This document shows positions 58,045 through 64,000 of a stretch of DNA of 64,000 nt, in pieces. A program made the position numbers and the translations under genes. Location of the stretch: NCBI GenBank assembly GCA_964510205.1, contig CAZEBW010000003.1, positions 1 through 64,000 on the forward strand. Reading direction: 5' to 3'. The stretch's first letter is position 1. Each line of letters begins with the position of its first letter. This DNA comes from CAZEBW01 sp964510205 (GTDB lineage Bacteria; Chloroflexota; Anaerolineae; VGOG01). Below the pieces are notes generated by a model, which had not been told where the DNA came from, made no database searches, and worked only from the letters and a program-made list of their open reading frames with translations.

Positions 58045-61000
58045 ATGCACAGAATTCGTCCTATTGTCCTTGTCGTGTTGGCACTGTTTTTGACCTTGAT
58101 GCTGCGCCCCGACTGGCACGGTGGAGGCACCGTGCTGGCAATTGGGTTCGCCGTCAACTCGACGGCTGACACCCCCGACGGCTTCCCGGGCGACTTCGTT
58201 TGCGATACCGGCTTCGGCCCTAATGATTGGACCGGCATCTGCACGCTCCGCGCCGCGATCGAAGAGGCCAACGCGAGTGCGGGCCCTCATGCGATCACCT
58301 TCACTTTCGCTGGCACGATTCAGCCCCTCACCGAACTGCCGGCCATTACGATGTCCGGCGTCACTATCGACGGAGACGGCGACATCGTGCTGGATGGCAG
58401 CAGCGCCGGCGCCGGTGCCAACGGCCTGGTGATTCAGACCAGCAACACCACCGTTAAAGGGCTGGTGATCAACGGCTTTCAGGTGACGAATCTCGCCGGC
58501 AATGACTTCAGTAAGGGCAACGGCGTCGTCATCCGGACGGGCACGGGCAACATCATAGCCGCCAACTTCATCGGTACCAACGCTGCCGGGACCGCCTGCG
58601 TCGGCAACGGGGGCAGCGGAGTGCTGATCGGCGGCTCGAACAGCATTGGGGCCGCCAGCAACAATACAGTGGGTGGCACCAATGCCGCGGATCGTAACGT
58701 CATCACCTGCAATGGCTTCCAAAATCAGACGGTCACTGGATGGGACGGGGTGACGATCTGGGCCACCTCTGCCAATGCGGCCAACAGCAACGTCGTGCAG
58801 GGCAACTACATCGGCACCGACGTCACTGGCGCGATGACGTTGACGGCCGGCACGGACATCTCCGGCACCATCCACATCGGCAACACTGGCAACGGCGTTC
58901 GGATCGCCGGCGGGTCGTCCAACACGGTCGGTGGCACGTCCGCGAACGCACGCAACATCCTCTCCGGCAACGAGCTGGCCGGCGTGCGCATTGAGGCCAG
59001 CCCGGTGTTCACGCGCGAGGCCAACAGCAACGTCGTGCAGGGCAACTACATCGGGACGGACGTCAACGGCACCGGCGACCTGGGTAACCTGGACGTCGGC
59101 GTCTACATCATAGGGCTCGTGGATGACGCCGACAGCAACCAAATCGGCGGGACGGACGCCGGCGCCGGTAATCTCATCTCAGGCAACGGTGCGAGCGGCG
59201 TGTTCATTCTTGGTGGTAAGGCCGACCACAATACGGTCAGCGGCAACCGCATCGGCACCGACGTCAACGGCACTGCCGCCATGCCCAACGACAGCGGCGG
59301 TGTCATGATCACGGATGCAATGACCAACACCATCGGCGGCACAACTGCCGCGGCGCGCAACCTCATCTCCGGCAACGCGGGCATCGGCGTCTCGATTATC
59401 AACAGCGATGACGATGGTGATGCCGACGGCAACCTCATCCAGGGCAACTACATTGGCACGGAGGTCAGTGGGACCACGGCGCTGCCCAACACGCTGACCG
59501 GCGTCGTGATCACGAACGCCGCGAACAACGACGTCGGGGGCACGGCCGCTGGCGCCGGCAACCTGATCTCCGGCAACGGCGAATACGGCGTGATCATTAT
59601 GAACTCCGGCGCCACCGGCAACGTCGTGCAGGACAACTACATCGGAACCGATTTCGACGGCGATGCCGCCATCCCCAACCAGGGCGCCGGCGTCCTGATC
59701 GTCAACGCCTCGGGCAACACGGTGGGCGGGTCGGGCAACCTGATCTCAGGCAATGTCCTTCAGGGTGTACGCCTCATCGGTGCTGACAACAACACGGTGC
59801 GGGACAACCTCATCGGCACGCAGGCCGACGGGACGAGCCCGCTGGGCAACGGCTCGCACGGCGTGGTCATCGCGGATGGCGACAACAACGTCATCGGTGT
59901 GGATGGTGTGACCCCGCAGGACAACACCATCGCTCACAACGGCGGCGACGGGGTGCTGGTGTACTCCGGCACCGGCAACCAGATCCTGTCGAACTCGATC
60001 TTCGACAACACCGAGCTGGGCATTGATCTGGGCGACGACAACGTCGTGACGCCCAACGACGAGGACGATCCCGACACGGGCGCCAACAACCTGCAGAACT
60101 ACCCGGTGCTGACAACGGTTACCACCGGCAGCACCGACCTTCAAGGTGCGCTCCTCAACAGCACGCCCAATACTCTGTTCACCATCCAGGTCTTCACCAA
60201 CACGGTATGTGATGCCTCAGGTTTCGGCGAGGGCCAAACATATCTCGGCTCGACGACGGTGGAGACTGGGGGCGACGGAAACAAGCTCTTCGACGTCTCC
60301 TTCACCACCACGGTCCCCGACGGGCAATTCCTCACCGCGACAGCGACCGACCCGTACAGCAACACCTCGGAGTTCTCCAATTGCATTCCGGTCCCTTCAG
60401 CGCCGGTGCTGGCCATCAACAAGGAATGGCAAGACCTGAATGGCGGGGCTGCGCTCCCCGGCGACACGCTACTATACACCATCAACTACTCAAACACCGG
60501 TAATGCGCCGGCCACCGGGGTGGTCATCACGGACACCTACAGCATCTCCTGCACCGCCATCAGTAACGTCACCACGGACCTCAACTTCACCACCTTCTTC
60601 TCCGACACCACCAGGATTCGCTGGCCGGCAACGGGCGGAATAGTCCTTGACGCGCAGGCCGGCGGGTCGGTGAGCTACCGATGCACCTTGGACGACTCCT
60701 TCCCGGACGGGATCACCAATGTGGAAAACACAGCCACCATTGACTCGGATCAGACCGCGCCGCTGCCAGATACGGAGACGGTCCCGGTCGATGTAGAGGC
60801 GGTGTTGACTATTGACAAGGAGTGCACGCCGGCCATGGGGAATAGGCCAGGTGACACAGTGCGCTGCGTGATCCAGTACGCCAACACCGGCCATGCGTAT
60901 GCGACTGGTGCCACCATCGTGGACGACTACGACGAGAATTATGGCGACGTGCCAGATGCCTCGATCACGGGCAGTGCGCACTTTGGGGTTGGCACGGACG

Positions 61001-61761
61001 ATAGTAACACCATCACGTGGGGCCCGTCAACGATACCGGCGGGCGAGTCGGGCCAGGTGGAGTACGACTACACTCTGGCTGTAGCCGGCACCTTCCCTCA
61101 TGGCACGACGCCGGTGATGAACACAGCTACCATAGACTCCAACGACACGGATCCGGTGGCGGATCCCGAGACGATCCAGGTCACGGCGGCGGCGGTGCTG
61201 ACCATCAACAAGCAGGCACTAGACCCGAATGGTGGGCTCGCAGAGCCCGGCGACATTCTGCAATATACCATCCACTACACCAACACGGGCGACGCGCAGG
61301 CGACTGGAGTGTTCATCACCGACGACTACAGCGACTTATGTGCCATCAGTGGTGTGACAACAGACGCCAACTTCACCACCTTCTCCAACATCTCTGGGGT
61401 GTTGCGCTGGCCGCAGAACCCGAACATGACGACGCTGGCGGCAGGGGCAAGTGGATCATTGAGCTACGAGTGCCAGTTGCAGGACCCCTTCCCGGCAGGG
61501 ACGACACGGGTGAGCAACACCAGCACCATAGACTCGAATGAAACCGGCCCGAAGCAAGACACGGAGACGCTCTTCACCGCCTGCTACGACTTCAATGGGA
61601 ATGGGGTGGTGGATATAGGTGACATCATGCAAGTGGCTGTTCGATGGGGTATCGCCCCCGGCGACCCTGACTGGGATGACAAGTACGACGTGAATGGGGA
61701 CGGGGCCATCACTATACTAGATATCATGATGGTAGCGGCCCAGTGGGGCCAGGCTTGCTAG
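58045..61761 (+). CDS. CSLREA/beta-helix/DUF11/dockerin surface protein
   Basis: A 1238-aa exported protein: signal peptide (about 1-32), a CSLREA-type start (FAVNSTADTPDG, CTLRAAIEEAN), a right-handed parallel beta-helix (about 85-660; repeats of NVVQGNYIGTDVTG and NTVGGT), three DUF11-type beta domains (about 790-1180; INKEWQDLNGG and YTINYSNTGNAPATGVVITD), and a dockerin-like end with two calcium loops, DFNGNGVVDIGD and DVNGDGAITILD. The dockerin suggests docking to a cohesin protein at the surface. ATG 58045 follows AGAGAAAGAG. Confidence 0.88.
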   Translation: MHRIRPIVLVVLALFLTLMLRPDWHGGGTVLAIGFAVNSTADTPDGFPGDFVCDTGFGPNDWTGICTLRAAIEEANASAGPHAITFTFAGTIQPLTELPAITMSGVTIDGDGDIVLDGSSAGAGANGLVIQTSNTTVKGLVINGFQVTNLAGNDFSKGNGVVIRTGTGNIIAANFIGTNAAGTACVGNGGSGVLIGGSNSIGAASNNTVGGTNAADRNVITCNGFQNQTVTGWDGVTIWATSANAANSNVVQGNYIGTDVTGAMTLTAGTDISGTIHIGNTGNGVRIAGGSSNTVGGTSANARNILSGNELAGVRIEASPVFTREANSNVVQGNYIGTDVNGTGDLGNLDVGVYIIGLVDDADSNQIGGTDAGAGNLISGNGASGVFILGGKADHNTVSGNRIGTDVNGTAAMPNDSGGVMITDAMTNTIGGTTAAARNLISGNAGIGVSIINSDDDGDADGNLIQGNYIGTEVSGTTALPNTLTGVVITNAANNDVGGTAAGAGNLISGNGEYGVIIMNSGATGNVVQDNYIGTDFDGDAAIPNQGAGVLIVNASGNTVGGSGNLISGNVLQGVRLIGADNNTVRDNLIGTQADGTSPLGNGSHGVVIADGDNNVIGVDGVTPQDNTIAHNGGDGVLVYSGTGNQILSNSIFDNTELGIDLGDDNVVTPNDEDDPDTGANNLQNYPVLTTVTTGSTDLQGALLNSTPNTLFTIQVFTNTVCDASGFGEGQTYLGSTTVETGGDGNKLFDVSFTTTVPDGQFLTATATDPYSNTSEFSNCIPVPSAPVLAINKEWQDLNGGAALPGDTLLYTINYSNTGNAPATGVVITDTYSISCTAISNVTTDLNFTTFFSDTTRIRWPATGGIVLDAQAGGSVSYRCTLDDSFPDGITNVENTATIDSDQTAPLPDTETVPVDVEAVLTIDKECTPAMGNRPGDTVRCVIQYANTGHAYATGATIVDDYDENYGDVPDASITGSAHFGVGTDDSNTITWGPSTIPAGESGQVEYDYTLAVAGTFPHGTTPVMNTATIDSNDTDPVADPETIQVTAAAVLTINKQALDPNGGLAEPGDILQYTIHYTNTGDAQATGVFITDDYSDLCAISGVTTDANFTTFSNISGVLRWPQNPNMTTLAAGASGSLSYECQLQDPFPAGTTRVSNTSTIDSNETGPKQDTETLFTACYDFNGNGVVDIGDIMQVAVRWGIAPGDPDWDDKYDVNGDGAITILDIMMVAAQWGQAC

Positions 61762-61809
61762 GGAAGGTGAACTGTCGTGTCTATAGCCAACAGAGGGGGT
61801 TAAGTCACA

Positions 61810-63753
61810 GTGAATAAACGTTCCACAAATACACGCTGGCAATTCAAGCTGCCATCGCTCTCCAGTCTTGTGCCTATTTTGGTTGTGGTCCTTTTGACGA
61901 GCTTCGTATTCGGCACGATGCGCTTCCCGGCAGCGATCACCGCCGCCGACATCCGGGGCGACCCGTTCGGCCAGTATGGCGACGCCGACGACCAGTTCAA
62001 CCTGCCCGAGGGCGCCGAGACGGCGTCGGTGGTGTCCTATCAGGAAGACTTCGATTTCAGCCGGGGCACGGAGTGGAAGACCTCGGGCTGCATGCTCGGC
62101 CAGGGGCTGTGGGGCCAGACCTCCACGTTGCCGCAAAAAATTAGTGGCCAGGTTACAGCGCCAGCGTACTGGTACGGCACCCATCCGTCCGCGCTGGATT
62201 TCAAGCAGGACCTGCCGCCCAACCAGGGGCCGTGCCCCGGACTCGATCCGCCGTGCTATCGCTGCCTCCCAGGAGGCTACTACCAGGCCCAGTACTCCAC
62301 GGGCGACCTGTGCGCCTTCGGCGGGGGACAGCACTGCGGCAACCTGACGGCGCCACGCATCAACCTCTACAACGTCCCGCCGCCCATCGTGCTGGAGTTC
62401 AAGAACTGCCTCGAGATACAATCGTCACCGCCATTTGCTGGCCCCGTGCAGATCGAGGCCCGCGTTGAGATCGCCGTCAACGGCGGCGAGTTCTTCACCT
62501 TGAAGAGCTTTACGCAGAATGTCAATTGCACGGCGGAGAAGATTGATCTGTCGGACTACGCCAACTCGATCATCCAGTTGCGTTGGTTCATGGCGGTGAT
62601 TGGGACCTCGTCCTACGCAACGAATGCCTACGGCTGGGTGGTGGACGACGTCAAGGTCATCGGGGGCTTCGACACGGATATAGATAATGAACTGAATTCC
62701 GACCAGCGCTTCTACGTGGCCGACACGCGGAATCACCGCATCAGCGTGTGGAAATACAAGACCGACGATGACGCGGTGGACCAATTTACGGATAAGAACT
62801 TCGGCCAGTACGGCGACGACGACGGCCAGTTCAACCGCCCCGAGGACGTCGCTGTGGGGCCGGACGGCCGGGTGTACGTGGCCGACACCGGCAACCACCG
62901 CATCCAGGTGTTTGACAAGGATGGCGAGTATGTTCAAGATGGCGAGATTGGCTGGTATGGCGACGGGGACGGTCAATTCAACTCGCCGAGCGGATTGGCT
63001 GTCAGCGGCTGGGTGCTGAAAGACAACGGCATGAACGAACCGCGTCGCGTGGCCGACTTTTTCTATCTCTACGTGGCCGACACCCTCAACCACCGCCTCC
63101 AGCGCTTCAAGATCAGCGCGCCGGACAAAGTAGCCGGCGGGTTTGGGTTCGAGACGACCCCGTTCGATTACGAGCACGACGGCAACATGGGGTCCTACGG
63201 CGACGCCGACGGCCAATTCAACCTGCCGGAGGGCACGGCCGCCGACCCGATAGATACGCCGGCCTTTCTGGCGCCCGAGATGTACCAACTGCCCATCGTG
63301 CCCGAGCAGTGGGTGGGACACGTCTACGTCGCCGACCAGAACAACCACCGCGTGCAGTACTTCGAGTTGACTGGCGCGTTCGAGGACAAGTGGGGAACCT
63401 ACGGCGACGGCGACGACAACTTCAACACACCGCAGGACGTGGCCGTCGGCATTCGTCTCGAGGATCCCATCAAGAACGAGGGGGAGCGCTATGTGGACGT
63501 CTACGTCGCCGACACGGGCAACCACCAGGTCAAGCAGTACGACGACACGGGGGCGCATCAGGACACCATCGGCAGCTACGGCGACGCGGACGGATTGTTC
63601 AACAGCCCGAATGGCGTCGCCGTGGATCGGCTGCCACAGCAGTTGTCAGATGATGATTATCCGCAATCCGTCGGTGTTGATGGCGATCTGTTCGTCATAG
63701 ACAGCCTGAACCACCGTGGACAGCGATTTGAACGTACGGAAGGACTACCGTGA
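61810..63753 (+). CDS. Exported NHL-repeat protein
   Basis: A 647-aa protein with an N-terminal TM/signal (about 18-40) and a Cys-rich domain (about 60-270), then about six NHL beta-propeller repeats with the pattern YVADTxNHRIxxF and FGQYGDxDGQFN, some interrupted by longer loops. The first propeller strand (FGQYGDADDQFNLPEG) is at residues 55-70, so the Cys-rich part is inserted inside the propeller. NHL proteins bind proteins, sugars or polymers. The start is GTG 61810. It lies 48 nt after the dockerin protein and is probably co-transcribed. Confidence 0.85.
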   Translation: MNKRSTNTRWQFKLPSLSSLVPILVVVLLTSFVFGTMRFPAAITAADIRGDPFGQYGDADDQFNLPEGAETASVVSYQEDFDFSRGTEWKTSGCMLGQGLWGQTSTLPQKISGQVTAPAYWYGTHPSALDFKQDLPPNQGPCPGLDPPCYRCLPGGYYQAQYSTGDLCAFGGGQHCGNLTAPRINLYNVPPPIVLEFKNCLEIQSSPPFAGPVQIEARVEIAVNGGEFFTLKSFTQNVNCTAEKIDLSDYANSIIQLRWFMAVIGTSSYATNAYGWVVDDVKVIGGFDTDIDNELNSDQRFYVADTRNHRISVWKYKTDDDAVDQFTDKNFGQYGDDDGQFNRPEDVAVGPDGRVYVADTGNHRIQVFDKDGEYVQDGEIGWYGDGDGQFNSPSGLAVSGWVLKDNGMNEPRRVADFFYLYVADTLNHRLQRFKISAPDKVAGGFGFETTPFDYEHDGNMGSYGDADGQFNLPEGTAADPIDTPAFLAPEMYQLPIVPEQWVGHVYVADQNNHRVQYFELTGAFEDKWGTYGDGDDNFNTPQDVAVGIRLEDPIKNEGERYVDVYVADTGNHQVKQYDDTGAHQDTIGSYGDADGLFNSPNGVAVDRLPQQLSDDDYPQSVGVDGDLFVIDSLNHRGQRFERTEGLP

Positions 63754-63883
63754 TAACCTGTTGGTCGTCGGGTCAGGGACCCATCGCGGCCAATGCTTTA
63801 TTCGCCAATTGTCGTTTTGCTGGCTCGCAGGAGCTCAGCCAACCGCAATGCTTACAATCATACGTAAAGGAGGTTAGTGAGTC

Positions 63884-64000
63884 ATGAACATCCAAGCTCT
63901 TTTCCAACCCAAACGACGGCGCCTGCTGGTGCTTGTCATGCCGGTGCTGGTCGCCCTGCTCGTCGTGGCGCTGATCATCGGGTCGTTGTCGGTCTCCGCC
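63884..64000 (+). CDS. Exported protein, cut by the window end
   Basis: Only the first 39 codons are present. ATG 63884 is preceded by AAGGAGG (11 nt). The start is basic (PKRRR) followed by a long hydrophobic helix (LLVLVMPVLVALLVVALI), a signal peptide or anchor. It follows the NHL gene on the same strand and probably belongs to the same surface set. Confidence 0.75.
   Translation, partial: MNIQALFQPKRRRLLVLVMPVLVALLVVALIIGSLSVSA

Noticed and set aside
1..64000. tRNA, rRNA, CRISPR arrays, prophage or complete insertion sequences
   Set aside because: No TpsiC-type arms with flanking acceptor stems, rRNA-like stretches, spaced repeats or transposase frames were seen by eye; a tRNAscan run would settle tRNAs.

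Overview
This window looks like chromosomal DNA of a GC-rich member of the Chloroflexota (Anaerolineae/Caldilineae-like). That placement is an inference. It rests on the many lipoproteins with long Pro/Thr-rich linkers, the PTPS-related and PMT-like giant membrane glycosyltransferases, the CSLREA/beta-helix/dockerin surface protein, the AOR and GH57 genes, and the very dense palindromic and short-unit repeats both between and inside genes. No rRNA, tRNA, CRISPR array, phage or complete IS was seen.

Layout. (1) 0.1-4.5 kb: a PflX-like radical SAM protein, a membrane protein, an M24 aminopeptidase and a XerC/D recombinase. (2) 4.5-10.4 kb, minus strand: a bacterial microcompartment (BMC) operon with its own -35/-10 at 10403-10432. 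In order of transcription it encodes a CcmP/CsoS1D-type trimer, a BMC-H hexamer, a BMC-P pentamer, a PduP-like CoA-acylating aldehyde dehydrogenase with an encapsulation-type N-terminus, PduS, PduT and two more BMC-P proteins. No signature enzyme, PduL or alcohol dehydrogenase is present. (3) 10.5-20 kb, plus strand: a sugar ABC importer whose binding protein is two nearly identical domains fused in one lipoprotein, two permeases, small unknown genes and a GH57 lipoprotein; probably extracellular alpha-glucan use. (4) 20-30 kb: an SH3-like lipoprotein, an ABC exporter, an exported MsrA with an in-frame UGA at the catalytic Cys codon (probable selenoprotein), glnS, a MazF/PemK toxin-antitoxin pair, a DNA methyltransferase followed by a coding remnant, and a HAD/PlsC/lipoprotein operon. 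(5) 30-45 kb: sugar oxidoreductase and isomerase genes, PlsY-like and DagK-like lipid genes, mutS, aor, rph, an aminotransferase, purA and a YgeY-like M20 hydrolase. (6) 45-57 kb: cell-surface polysaccharide genes. (7) 57-64 kb: a long leader with a candidate GEMM/c-di-GMP-type aptamer and a clear intrinsic terminator, then a beta-helix/DUF11/dockerin surface protein, an NHL-repeat protein and the start of another exported protein.

The most striking signals are four. First, the UGA-containing msrA with a SECIS-like hairpin just after the UGA. Second, a GTCATTGCGAG-ended palindromic element that has inserted in frame in two genes with clear target duplications, like the Rickettsia palindromic elements. 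Third, another small inverted-repeat element sitting 19-24 nt upstream of the start codons of three unrelated genes. Fourth, the BMC locus and the fused double binding protein.
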